Source: Chitinophagaceae bacterium (GTDB taxonomy: Bacteria > Bacteroidota > Bacteroidia > Chitinophagales > Chitinophagaceae). Taken from it: a stretch of DNA of 64,000 bases. The notes below the pieces were generated by a model. The model searched no databases, was not told where the DNA came from, and saw only the letters and a program-made list of their open reading frames with translations. The stretch spans positions 1 through 64,000 of the forward strand of contig CANBSH010000002.1 of assembly GCA_947372105.1 (NCBI GenBank), written 5' to 3'. Below, one piece after another: positions 1-8,308 of this stretch (within the stretch, counting starts at the first letter, position 1; each line of letters opens with the position of its first letter). A program made the position numbers and the translations under genes.

Positions 1-45
1 CGTTTTGGGTCAACTTGTTGTTAATAAAGCCTTTAGAAACATGTT

Positions 46-510
46 TTACTTACCTTTCAAAAGCCCCCTTATAAGATGTTGGTCCTCAAAAGCTATGTTT
101 TGTTTGGGAATAATGAAAAAGGACTTAGCGCTAAAATAAAAATGAAAAAATAAGGGGCTATCAAAATAATGGGTCACTTCGGCCCAATTCCACTCCGCTT
201 CCCCTTTTTCAGAGTATAATCTGGCTTTTTCTTCATTAAAGGAGAAAGTCCATTCCCATTTAAAAAGCTCTGTTTTACGATAAAATAGGAAGGGTATGAG
301 ATACCAGAATAATAACATTAAGACCATCCATAATACCGACCCCAATAAAAATAATTCAGGTCGTATTTTTTTAACATACAATAAATAGGCAGTAGCAATG
401 GCATAAATGTTCACCACTACCATGAGCACTTTGATTTCGGATTGTTTCATAAAATGATACCGCAGCCCTTGTATCACTTCCTTTTTATGATATTGAATGT
501 TGTAAGACAT
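46..510 (-). CDS. YcxB-like membrane protein
   Basis: A 154-residue protein with two closely spaced hydrophobic segments (about residues 27-46 and 52-75) followed by a soluble C-terminal half. That half, with a Trp-rich strand (FKWEWTFSFNEE) and a late FFIIPKQ motif, matches the YcxB-like domain pattern as I recall it. The molecular role of this family is not established. It starts at an ATG at 508-510 and is divergent from the sugar transporter at 669, sharing a 158-base intergenic region. No partner gene is visible on its side because the window begins just downstream of its stop. The family call is from pattern memory; the membrane topology is seen directly. Confidence 0.6.
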   Translation of the reverse strand: MSYNIQYHKKEVIQGLRYHFMKQSEIKVLMVVVNIYAIATAYLLYVKKIRPELFLLGSVLWMVLMLLFWYLIPFLFYRKTELFKWEWTFSFNEEKARLYSEKGEAEWNWAEVTHYFDSPLFFHFYFSAKSFFIIPKQNIAFEDQHLIRGLLKGK

Positions 511-543
511 ATACTTTTAAGTCATGCATTTTGGTAAAGATAC

Positions 544-557
544 GTTCCGCAAACGTT
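544..557. promoter_or_regulatory. candidate LacI-family operator upstream of the sucrose operon
   Basis: The sequence GTTCCGCAAACGTT reads AACGTTTGCGGAAC on the opposite strand. It matches 13 of 14 bases of the element at 20894-20907, upstream of the LacI-type gene. It has the central CG with flanking A/T typical of LacI-family operators (AACGTT core). It lies about 50 bases upstream of the predicted -33 box of the transporter operon. Its function as an operator is inferred. Confidence 0.4.
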
Positions 558-605
558 ACCAATTTAAAATTGTCTTAAAAAATACAAATCACCACTCCTA
601 TTTCA

Positions 606-634
606 TTTGAAAAAATACAAATGAACTATATTTA
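606..634 (+). promoter_or_regulatory. putative Bacteroidota promoter of the sucrose operon
   Basis: TTTG (606-609), a 17-base spacer, and TATATTTA (627-634) match the Bacteroidota TTTG / TAnnTTTG promoter pattern except for the last base of the -7 box. The ATG of the transporter follows at 669, giving a short leader of about 25-30 bases. Confidence 0.45.
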
Positions 635-668
635 ATCCACGCATTGCTATAAAAGCCAAACCTTATTT

Positions 669-1973
669 ATGCCTACAAAACCAAGTTTGCGATTTTCTCA
701 AATCATCAACATGAATGTTGGTTTTTTAGGAATTCAATATAGTTTCGGATTGCAACAATCTGCAGTGAATCCCATTTATGATATGTTGGGTGCCAGCCCT
801 GATCAAATTCCATTACTAAATTTAGCAGGTCCCATGACAGGACTGTTGATTCAGCCCATTATTGGAGCATTAAGTGATAAAACATGGTCACCTAGATGGG
901 GTCGAAGAAAGCCCTATTTTATGATTGGAGCTTTACTATGCAGTATTTGTTTATTTATATACCCATTTAGTAGTTCCTTATGGATGGCAGTTGGTTTACT
1001 ATGGATTTTAGACGCTGCTAATAATACAGCGATGGAACCCTATCGTGCATTTATTGCTGATAAACTTCCTGCTCAACAACATGCATCAGGATTTTTAACA
1101 CAAAGTTTTTTTACAGGACTTGGAATTACACTTGCCAATCTTTCTTTATTTGTTTTTCAAAAAAACATTACTGGTAATTTGGGGAGCTTACCTTATTGGG
1201 TGTACGCTTCTTTTTTATTGGGAAGTTTTTGTTCGATTGCATCTGTTGGATGGTCAGTATTTAAAACACCAGAAATTCCTCCAACCGAAGATGAACTCAT
1301 TGAATTAAAGAAACATAAACTAAAAATTTTTACACCTTTTAAAGAAATTGCTGATGCTATTGTAACGATGCCAAAAGTGATGTGGCAATTAGGCTTGGTT
1401 TATTTATTTCAATGGTATGCTCTTTTTTGTTATTGGCAAAACGCTTCTAAAAGTATTGCACAATCAGTATGGCACACAACAATTTACCAAAACAACCCAC
1501 TTTACAATGAAGCCGTGGGATGGACAGGACTGGTGAATGGTTGGTATAATGTGGTGACCTTTTTATCAGCATTCGCTCTGCTTTGGTTAGCTAAAAAAAT
1601 AAACCCTAAATTAATACATACACTATGTTTAATCATGGCTGGAATTGGATTACTTATATTCCCTCATATTACAGATAAAAATTTACTTTTTATTCCGATG
1701 ACGGGATTTGGAATTGCATGGGCTAGCATGATGGGCATCCCCTATTTATTGGTGGTACATAAAATTCCTAAGGAGAGATATGGAGTGTACATGGGTATTA
1801 TTAATATGATGATTGTCATCCCAATGCTGATTCAAAATTTAAGTTTTGGATATATCCTAAAACATTTTCTACAAAATGATCCTGGGAAAGCGATCAGCTT
1901 TGCAGGTATATTTTTACTTATTGCATCCCTTTTAACTTTACTTATTTCTCCCACCCATAAAACTGAACAATAA
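669..1973 (+). CDS. MFS sugar transporter, SLC45/GPH type (probable sucrose importer)
   Basis: A 434-residue polytopic inner-membrane protein with about 12 hydrophobic segments. The loop between TM2 and TM3 carries RWGRRKPYF, the conserved MFS motif A form seen in SLC45/plant-sucrose-transporter-like proteins. Such transporters import disaccharides such as sucrose or maltose, usually with protons. It is the first gene of a tight operon: its stop TAA at 1971-1973 directly abuts the ATG of the fructokinase, and amylosucrase follows. That context favours sucrose as substrate. Substrate is inferred from neighbours; the family is clear from sequence. A maltose-type transporter is the main alternative. 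Confidence 0.8.
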   Translation: MPTKPSLRFSQIINMNVGFLGIQYSFGLQQSAVNPIYDMLGASPDQIPLLNLAGPMTGLLIQPIIGALSDKTWSPRWGRRKPYFMIGALLCSICLFIYPFSSSLWMAVGLLWILDAANNTAMEPYRAFIADKLPAQQHASGFLTQSFFTGLGITLANLSLFVFQKNITGNLGSLPYWVYASFLLGSFCSIASVGWSVFKTPEIPPTEDELIELKKHKLKIFTPFKEIADAIVTMPKVMWQLGLVYLFQWYALFCYWQNASKSIAQSVWHTTIYQNNPLYNEAVGWTGLVNGWYNVVTFLSAFALLWLAKKINPKLIHTLCLIMAGIGLLIFPHITDKNLLFIPMTGFGIAWASMMGIPYLLVVHKIPKERYGVYMGIINMMIVIPMLIQNLSFGYILKHFLQNDPGKAISFAGIFLLIASLLTLLISPTHKTEQ

Positions 1974-2930
1974 ATGTCCCAAAAAGTTTTTTGCATTGGA
2001 GAGGCCTTGATTGATATGATTTGCACGGATAAAGGAGTCAGTTTATCTAAAGGACAAAATTTTTTAAAAAAAGCTGGAGGGGCACCTGCCAATGTTGCCG
2101 CAGCAATTGCTGCCTTAGGTGGCCAAGTAGATATGGCAGCTAAAATAGGGGACGATCCTTTTGGACAACACTTAATTGATTTACTAAATGAAATGGGGGT
2201 GTCTACCAAATGGATGATAAAAGACCCTCAACATTTCACTACTTTCGCCTTTGTATCTTTAATGCTTGATGGTGAACGTGATTTTTATTTTAATCGTGGT
2301 GCAGATGGGCAATTATCTGAAAGCGATTTGCAAGCATTAAACTTAAATGATTATAGTATTTTTCACTTTGGATCTGCTACTGGATTTTTAGAAGGGCCTT
2401 TACAAAAAACATATGCCCAATTATTAATAAGAGCAAAAAAAAATGGCGCTATTATTAGTTTTGACCCTAATTATAGACATTTACTTTTTGCCAATAATAT
2501 TGAAAGTTTTATTGAACAATGTATTCCCTTTATTCAAGAAAGTCACTTTTTTAAAGTGAGTGATGAAGAGGCATTACTAATAACTGGTTGTCAAAATGTA
2601 GATGCAGCAGTAGTGGCTTTAAGAAAAAAATCTAACGCTGTTTTTGCTATTACTTTAGGAAAAGAAGGCACTTTGCTTTCAGTGGGAACCCACTCTGAAT
2701 TAATCCCAAGTATTGCAATTACTCCAGTAGATGCCACTGGAGCAGGTGATGCATTTGTGGGCGCTGTCTTATACCAACTAATGCATAAAAAAGCAAATGA
2801 GATAGAGACTATTTCAATTACTGAATGGAAAAGCATTATCACAAATGCAAATAAAGCCGGGGCTCGAACCTGCGAATACTTGGGTGCCATGGAAGCTTTT
2901 AAACATTTAAATAACACCATTTTTAATTAA
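1974..2930 (+). CDS. PfkB-family carbohydrate kinase, probable fructokinase
   Basis: A 318-residue ribokinase/PfkB-family kinase that would phosphorylate fructose with ATP in the cytoplasm. The N-terminal part has the sugar-binding GGAPANVAAAIAALGG signature, and the C-terminal PfkB signature DATGAGDAFVGA places the catalytic base at Asp259. The length is typical of bacterial fructokinases. The start codon directly follows the transporter stop with no spacer, so translation is probably coupled. The next gene, amylosucrase, releases free fructose from sucrose, which is exactly the substrate this kinase would need. Other PfkB sugars (e.g. ribose, 2-keto-3-deoxygluconate) cannot be excluded from sequence, but the context makes fructose most likely. 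Confidence 0.85.
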   Translation: MSQKVFCIGEALIDMICTDKGVSLSKGQNFLKKAGGAPANVAAAIAALGGQVDMAAKIGDDPFGQHLIDLLNEMGVSTKWMIKDPQHFTTFAFVSLMLDGERDFYFNRGADGQLSESDLQALNLNDYSIFHFGSATGFLEGPLQKTYAQLLIRAKKNGAIISFDPNYRHLLFANNIESFIEQCIPFIQESHFFKVSDEEALLITGCQNVDAAVVALRKKSNAVFAITLGKEGTLLSVGTHSELIPSIAITPVDATGAGDAFVGAVLYQLMHKKANEIETISITEWKSIITNANKAGARTCEYLGAMEAFKHLNNTIFN

Positions 2931-2942
2931 ACTATATTTAAA

Positions 2943-4892
2943 GTGTATTCATCGGATTTGCATGCTTTTGGAGAAAAGCTTTTAAAGGAACATCAAATAG
3001 AAATAAAAGGAAAGGATAGTTCATTCGTGGAAAGATTTCGTTCACATTTGCTTACCATCGAAACTTTATTTAATGAAATATATGGAGATCATCCTCATCG
3101 CAACAAAGGATTTGATCAACTTTTACATTCATTGATTACGCTCTATCAGCAAAGAGAAAAATCACTTATTCAAAAAGACAATGAAAAACATAAAGCAGGT
3201 AATTGGTTTGTAAGTAACCAAATTACAGGAATGAGTTTATACGTTGATCGATTTGCGGAAAATTTGCAAGGGCTTGCAAAAAAGCTACCCTACTTTAATG
3301 AATTAGGTGTTAATTTTTTACATCTTATGCCGGTATTTGAAAGTCCTGCAGGAGAAAGTGATGGAGGCTATGCCGTTTCTAATTTTAAAAAAGTAGATTC
3401 CAGATTTGGATCCAATGAAGATTTAAAACATTTAATCCATCAAATGCAGGATCAAAATATGTACTTGATGTTGGACATAGTCTTGAATCATACTTCCTAT
3501 CATCATGAATGGGCGCAGAAAGCAAAAGCTGGGGATCCTTATTATCAGGATTTCTTTTACTTTTTTGATAACAGAGACATCCCCAATCAATACGATCAAA
3601 CCATGCCTGAAATATTTCCTGAATCTTCTCCCGGAAGTTTTAGTTATGTAAGTGAACTCAACAAATGGGTTATGACGGTATTTCATCATTATCAATGGGA
3701 TTTGAATTATCGCAATCCTTTTGTTTTTAATGCTATGTTGGATACCATTTTGTATTATGCTAATTTAGGAGTTGATATTTTACGTATTGATGCCCCTGCT
3801 TTTATATGGAAAGAATTAGGAACAACTTGTCAAAACTTACCAAAAGCACATACACTTTTACGTTTGATCAAAAAATGTGTGCAAGTGTCCAGTCCAGGTA
3901 TGGCAATTTTAGGAGAAGCTATTGTTGCTCCTGCCGAAATCATTAAATATTTTGGTACCCATGATTTTACAGCACAGGAATGTGATATTGCCTATAGTGC
4001 TACACAAATGGCTTTACAATGGGATGCTTTAGCCACAGGGGACACAAGAGTCATGCTAGCAGCACAACATGATATTTTACAAAAACCATTTGGTTGTACA
4101 TGGATTAATTATACAAGATGTCATGATGATATAGGATTGGGGTATGATGATTATATGATTGAAACTGCAGGTTTTAATCCATTTCAACATAGGACTTATT
4201 TAAAAAATTATTACGCAGGTTGGCAAGAGGGTTCACTCGCAGCTGGGGCTTTATTTTCAGTCAATCCCAAAACCAATGATGCTCGTATAAGTGGATCTTT
4301 AGCTTCCTTATGTGGATTACAAAAAGCGGTTGAATGGAATCTGCCTCAAGAAATTGAAAATGCATTACAAAAAATTATTTTAATGCAAGCTCAAACCATG
4401 TTTATTGGTGGTATTCCTATGCTATTTAATGGAGATGAATTAGCTTATACCAATGACTATAGTTATTTAGAAGATAGCGGGAAGTGTTATGATAACCGCT
4501 GGATGCATCGTCCTATTATGAACTGGGAGAGAAATGAAAAGAGAAATGATAGTACCACTTTTGAAAGCAAAATATTTCAGGCAACTCGAAAATTAATCAA
4601 TATTCGAAAAAGCTTACCCGTGTTAATGGATTATAAAAATATTACCTGGATGACTCCGCATAATATTCATGTTGCAGGATTTGTGAGAAGTTTAGAACAT
4701 CAAAAACTATTTTGTTTATTTAATTATAAGAATGCCGGTTCCTATATTACTTGGCATGCTTTTAAGGAACACGGCATTCTTCCTAGTCAATTTTTTGATC
4801 ATTGGACTGGCGAAACCTATACGGTTGGCAATGACCACGAATACTTTATATTACCTAGTTATAGTTTTGCGATTTTAGAAGTGGTTGTTTAA
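2943..4892 (+). CDS. amylosucrase (GH13)
   Basis: Amylosucrase transfers glucosyl units from sucrose to an alpha-1,4-glucan and releases fructose. The 649-residue protein follows the Neisseria polysaccharea enzyme over its whole length as I recall it, including the N-terminal helical domain. Visible catalytic residues are nucleophile Asp283 (DILRIDAPAF), acid/base Glu325 (ILGEAIV) and His394-Asp395 (RCHDDIG). The sucrose-pocket pair is also present: Asp140 in SDGGYAVS and Arg519 in DNRWMHRP, equivalent to Asp144/Arg509 in the Neisseria enzyme. The start is a GTG at 2943, 12 bases after the kinase stop; no in-frame ATG fits better. There is no signal peptide, so the enzyme acts in the cytoplasm on imported sucrose. 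Sucrose hydrolase is the main alternative within the same subfamily. Confidence 0.9.
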   Translation: MYSSDLHAFGEKLLKEHQIEIKGKDSSFVERFRSHLLTIETLFNEIYGDHPHRNKGFDQLLHSLITLYQQREKSLIQKDNEKHKAGNWFVSNQITGMSLYVDRFAENLQGLAKKLPYFNELGVNFLHLMPVFESPAGESDGGYAVSNFKKVDSRFGSNEDLKHLIHQMQDQNMYLMLDIVLNHTSYHHEWAQKAKAGDPYYQDFFYFFDNRDIPNQYDQTMPEIFPESSPGSFSYVSELNKWVMTVFHHYQWDLNYRNPFVFNAMLDTILYYANLGVDILRIDAPAFIWKELGTTCQNLPKAHTLLRLIKKCVQVSSPGMAILGEAIVAPAEIIKYFGTHDFTAQECDIAYSATQMALQWDALATGDTRVMLAAQHDILQKPFGCTWINYTRCHDDIGLGYDDYMIETAGFNPFQHRTYLKNYYAGWQEGSLAAGALFSVNPKTNDARISGSLASLCGLQKAVEWNLPQEIENALQKIILMQAQTMFIGGIPMLFNGDELAYTNDYSYLEDSGKCYDNRWMHRPIMNWERNEKRNDSTTFESKIFQATRKLINIRKSLPVLMDYKNITWMTPHNIHVAGFVRSLEHQKLFCLFNYKNAGSYITWHAFKEHGILPSQFFDHWTGETYTVGNDHEYFILPSYSFAILEVVV

Positions 4893-4941
4893 ATGATAGT
4901 TATTTACTTTTAAACTGGAGTCATCTCCAACCATTGTAGTT

Positions 4942-6084
4942 CTAAAATTTATAACCAAAGCCAATACTAATACTATAATCTGCAAAAGCAGCATCCCCTC
5001 TTGAAAAAACATTGGTATCTAATGTTTTTAAAATATCTGGATAACTTTGATTGCGTTCACGAAATAAAGCTACTGGGGCATATACATAAAAATTGAATTT
5101 TTTATAACTGTAATTAGCCCCTGGCTCGGCGGTGATGACAGTGCCTGGTCTACGAAACCCAGTATTATCTCCTATTAAATCAAAAGTGGGAATACATTCA
5201 TACCTAGCTCCCAATGATAATGTCAATGCATTTTTAGTCCAGTTAGCACCTGCTCTAACTAAGTATTGATCCGGCACACTCATTACATTTGAAGTATACT
5301 TTATAGCTAATGCCTGTGCAGCAGTGGGCGGAGTAGCTATCACGACACCTCTTGTTGTACTCACTCCATTGTTGCCTCTAGGATTAATTAAATAATAAGC
5401 ATTGCCATATAAACTCCATATATTATTTAATTGTCGAAAACCATTTAATTCAGTACTAATGCCCCAGCCACCATCACCAGGTTGGATGGATTGATCCACT
5501 GGACCTTCTCTTGTTGCAGTGAGTGAGTAATGAAAAACATCTGTTGCTTTGTAATTACCTGTAGGCATTTTGATACCCACCCCAGCCAATAAATTTCCTT
5601 TACGGCCTGATTCAGGTGCAATCAACCATTTATAAACTGAAACACGCATGTCTCCTATCCCTTGCGAAAAAGTGGAAAAACGAGGATTGCCTTTTACATT
5701 CCCAATATGCTCATACAATGAGGATCTTTCATTAGACACTAAAGGTAAGTCAATACCAATACTCCATTTTTCATTGATTTTTCTTACCAAGGAAACATCC
5801 ATTGCTTTACTGTAATTTCTCACATCTGTTTCATCTAATACCCTTTGAGTTTGCTCATCAGTTCCATTATAATGTTTATAGGATTTAAAATATCTAAAGC
5901 TAATATTCAAATCCCATTTGCTAGAGTCTTTGGCTGGCATCATGCCCTCATGCATCATACCCTCATGCATGGAATGTTCCATAGTATTAAGACCGCCAAC
6001 TGTTCTTATAGCGACACATCCTTGCGCATTTGCACTCGAATGAAATGCCATTATAATTAAGATGGATAAAATATATTTTTTCAT
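4942..6084 (-). CDS. outer-membrane beta-barrel protein, MetA/transporter-like, with Met/His-rich N-terminus
   Basis: A 380-residue protein with a cleavable signal peptide (about residues 1-20, ending SANAQG). Next comes a short Met/His-rich stretch with a repeated HEGMM unit (about residues 36-50). The rest is alternating beta-strand sequence ending in an aromatic/Phe-type residue (GFGYKF), as in outer-membrane barrels. The body resembles barrels annotated as 'transporter' or phenol-degradation MetA-like in Bacteroidota. It lies 54 bases downstream of the haloperoxidase-like gene on the same strand, so the two are probably co-transcribed. The substrate is unknown. The Met/His stretch could bind a soft metal such as copper, but that is inference. 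Confidence 0.55.
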   Translation of the reverse strand: MKKYILSILIIMAFHSSANAQGCVAIRTVGGLNTMEHSMHEGMMHEGMMPAKDSSKWDLNISFRYFKSYKHYNGTDEQTQRVLDETDVRNYSKAMDVSLVRKINEKWSIGIDLPLVSNERSSLYEHIGNVKGNPRFSTFSQGIGDMRVSVYKWLIAPESGRKGNLLAGVGIKMPTGNYKATDVFHYSLTATREGPVDQSIQPGDGGWGISTELNGFRQLNNIWSLYGNAYYLINPRGNNGVSTTRGVVIATPPTAAQALAIKYTSNVMSVPDQYLVRAGANWTKNALTLSLGARYECIPTFDLIGDNTGFRRPGTVITAEPGANYSYKKFNFYVYAPVALFRERNQSYPDILKTLDTNVFSRGDAAFADYSISIGFGYKF

Positions 6085-6138
6085 TTGTTGGTGTTGTTGA
6101 ATAAAGAATAATTTCTATTGTAATTTTTTTAAACTACT

Positions 6139-7464
6139 TTATTTTTTCATTTTTAAATGATCTACTATCCAGCTTCCTACTTGTCTTCCTTTTTCGGTAC
6201 TGGTGATACAGGAATTATGAAAATGTAAACCTCCATAAAAACGCGCCCAATTATTTTCTTCTGCTGCTGCTCTGAAAGAAGAAAAACTTCTGTTGGCAAT
6301 TCCAAATTCTAATTCGGTAGAATCTGTGTAAGCAAAATGATCCCCATACACACTTGTTAAGGCTTCAGCTGCTGCTGAAGAAATAGTGGAATGACCACAA
6401 GTATATTCTGGAAAGGCAGGCGTTTGTAATAAAGGGCGCCAATTGGGATCAAAATATTTATTAATCACCGTTTCGGGTCTTACTGTGTTATAAGCATACT
6501 TTGCATCCCAGCAATGAATGAAGGCATCAAATAATGCAATACCTGTTTTAGCATAGGCGTATGTTGCAGTTGCAAAGTCGGACTTTGCAGTTTTATTTGC
6601 AATACCTACCACACTCATCCAATGTCCTGGAGGAGAGAATTTTTTTGTGCTAAACATGGCATGTCCATTAACATTAATTTTAAAAGGATTGTCGTCCCAA
6701 AAATTGGCGATATGTTTTTGCTCTTCGGTTAAATTTTCAACCGCTTCTTTGACCATCATGACATTTTTATAATACTCACTATTTTTGTCTTTCACATTAA
6801 ATACAGGTGGTGGAATGGGTCTAAATTGATTAGCACTATCTAATACCATTGTACGAATTTCAAACCAATGTGGTTCAGCAGCAGAAGCATACATAGGAGG
6901 CGTAGGCACCCATCTTCCTGGAATATCTTTTACAGTATATTTTTCAGCAGTTCTCGTACGTGCATAATTATCTTTCTTACTCCAAGCAATGATGGCTTTG
7001 CCAATTTCTTTTGCAAAATTTTCTGAACTTTCTATCATTTGACCCGACATTCCATGTGCTTTCATTAACTGATGCAAACTGTCTGTGTAATCTTTTAAAC
7101 TGCCTTCAGGAAAAGTGACTGCTTCCCCTACCATACAATAAGCAACCAGAGACGCATATGGAAAATCAATAAGTGAAGTGTCTTTCGGAGTCGGCAATGA
7201 GGTTAATCCTTTTAATTGGCCTGCCAAACTTTGGTATTGCTGTGGATTTCCGGCCGCTATCACTTCATAGCCTGCAATAGCAGCATACGCATAATTACGA
7301 GATGCCACAATTGGACTAAAATTATTGCCCATCACCACTTGATTTAATTCATGAACAGTATGAGCATATAAATCTGAATTATGTGTGATAGATTTATAAT
7401 CTTGTTTTGTATTACATGCTATAATACTAATAGCGATAAATGCTACTGAAAAATATTTTTTCAT
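6139..7464 (-). CDS. PAP2/vanadium-dependent haloperoxidase-like lipoprotein
   Basis: A 441-residue lipoprotein (signal ending SIIAC, lipobox Cys near residue 18) of the vanadium haloperoxidase / acid phosphatase superfamily. Enzymes of this fold use vanadate to oxidise halides, or a phospho-His to dephosphorylate. Visible motifs are Lys322-x6-Arg329-Pro (KYAYNTVRP), a CGHS block around His358 replacing the usual PSGH, and Arg408-x5-His414 (RFYGGLHF). The Asp normally three residues beyond the last His is Ser here. The protein is longer than phosphatases because of an N-terminal helical region, as in bacterial haloperoxidases. I chose the ATG at 7462-7464 because the upstream extension relies on TTG. 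It probably forms an operon with the outer-membrane protein downstream. The halide or phosphate substrate is unknown. Confidence 0.7.
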   Translation of the reverse strand: MKKYFSVAFIAISIIACNTKQDYKSITHNSDLYAHTVHELNQVVMGNNFSPIVASRNYAYAAIAGYEVIAAGNPQQYQSLAGQLKGLTSLPTPKDTSLIDFPYASLVAYCMVGEAVTFPEGSLKDYTDSLHQLMKAHGMSGQMIESSENFAKEIGKAIIAWSKKDNYARTRTAEKYTVKDIPGRWVPTPPMYASAAEPHWFEIRTMVLDSANQFRPIPPPVFNVKDKNSEYYKNVMMVKEAVENLTEEQKHIANFWDDNPFKINVNGHAMFSTKKFSPPGHWMSVVGIANKTAKSDFATATYAYAKTGIALFDAFIHCWDAKYAYNTVRPETVINKYFDPNWRPLLQTPAFPEYTCGHSTISSAAAEALTSVYGDHFAYTDSTELEFGIANRSFSSFRAAAEENNWARFYGGLHFHNSCITSTEKGRQVGSWIVDHLKMKK

Positions 7465-7646
7465 TTTCAATTTTTGAAAAATAATAAATATGATGACAAG
7501 AAAAACTTGAATTCCTAAGTTCCATTTATAAATGAACTTTTTGAAATTCTAGAATTCAGTAAAAGATACAACATTAATTACTTTGACCCTGTTCAATAAT
7601 GATATTCAGGATTTAAAAGTCACTAAAGTGGTACCTGCTTAATAAA
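7465..7646. other. intergenic region with inverted repeats upstream of the haloperoxidase-like gene
   Basis: This stretch holds a near-perfect inverted repeat at 7519-7537 (GTTCC-ATTTAT-AAATGAAC, with one extra C in the left arm) and a perfect 12-base palindrome AATTCTAGAATT at 7545-7556. A short + strand open stretch ends at a TAA at 7640-7642 but has an in-frame stop about 30 codons upstream and no start. The repeats may be regulatory for the downstream - strand genes. Confidence 0.3.
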
Positions 7647-8210
7647 CTAAGCAATAAGTTTTGGCGGTGGCGTTGATAGTGGTAAATAAATGCTTAATAA
7701 ACCTGACTGAAAAGGGTGACCAAATACCCTTTTTAGTGAAATGAGTTGAGGAATTTCCCATTTTGGGATTTGATTCCAATAATCAAAGCTGATTAATTTA
7801 GCATTAGATTTGTTATTAGGTGTAGATTTTTTTGCCATGCCTTTTTGTTCTAAATCAGCAGCGAGCTTGTAAAAATCTTCCCTTGCATTTTTGATATGTA
7901 ATCGATCTTGATTGGGTAGTACTTTTAATTCCAAACTGTCATTAAAAATTCTTCTAGCCACATATTGGTATATGACTCCATTCACGGTCATTTCCCCTTG
8001 TACTTGTTCAAATTGAGGATTATTTGCGTAATAAGGTAAATTAATAGGAGTCTTTATAGAAACTAAATCATTTTCATCAAATTTATTTTCTTCAATAAGT
8101 TGATTGAATTGTTCCGATGATTTTTGGTCAAAATAATGACTTAGGATTCTGTAGCCAAATCCGTTAAAAAGCAAGATTGTTATGAATAAAATGGAAGCCC
8201 CTTTTTTCAT
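7647..8210 (-). CDS. hypothetical membrane-anchored protein with Pro-rich C-terminus
   Basis: A 187-residue protein with one N-terminal hydrophobic segment (about residues 5-24), so anchored in or exported across the inner membrane. The middle has short beta-like segments (QGEMTVNGVIYQYVARRI) followed by a Lys/Asn-rich linker and a C-terminal tail LSTPPPKLIA. I do not recognise a characterised function. The layout resembles small Bacteroidota proteins ending in SPPPK that I recall next to metal or peptide export loci, but I cannot verify that here. It is on the same strand as the haloperoxidase-like gene with a 182-base gap, and divergent from the GyrI-like gene at 8309. Confidence 0.55.
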   Translation of the reverse strand: MKKGASILFITILLFNGFGYRILSHYFDQKSSEQFNQLIEENKFDENDLVSIKTPINLPYYANNPQFEQVQGEMTVNGVIYQYVARRIFNDSLELKVLPNQDRLHIKNAREDFYKLAADLEQKGMAKKSTPNNKSNAKLISFDYWNQIPKWEIPQLISLKRVFGHPFQSGLLSIYLPLSTPPPKLIA

Positions 8211-8308
8211 ATATCAAAAATAATAAAAAACAACAAAAGGTAGGGTTAAAAAGCTTTAAAATTGACCTAAAAGGCCCTATTTTTTAGTAATTTTAGGTTC
8301 TAAAGCAT

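Noticed and set aside
1832..2209. A 125-codon - strand open frame across the transporter/fructokinase junction
   Set aside because: It overlaps two well-supported genes on the other strand and shows no recognisable domain.
4893..4941. Possible terminator TGGAG-TCAT-CTCCA between amylosucrase and the barrel gene
   Set aside because: The stem is only five pairs and has no T-run on either strand.
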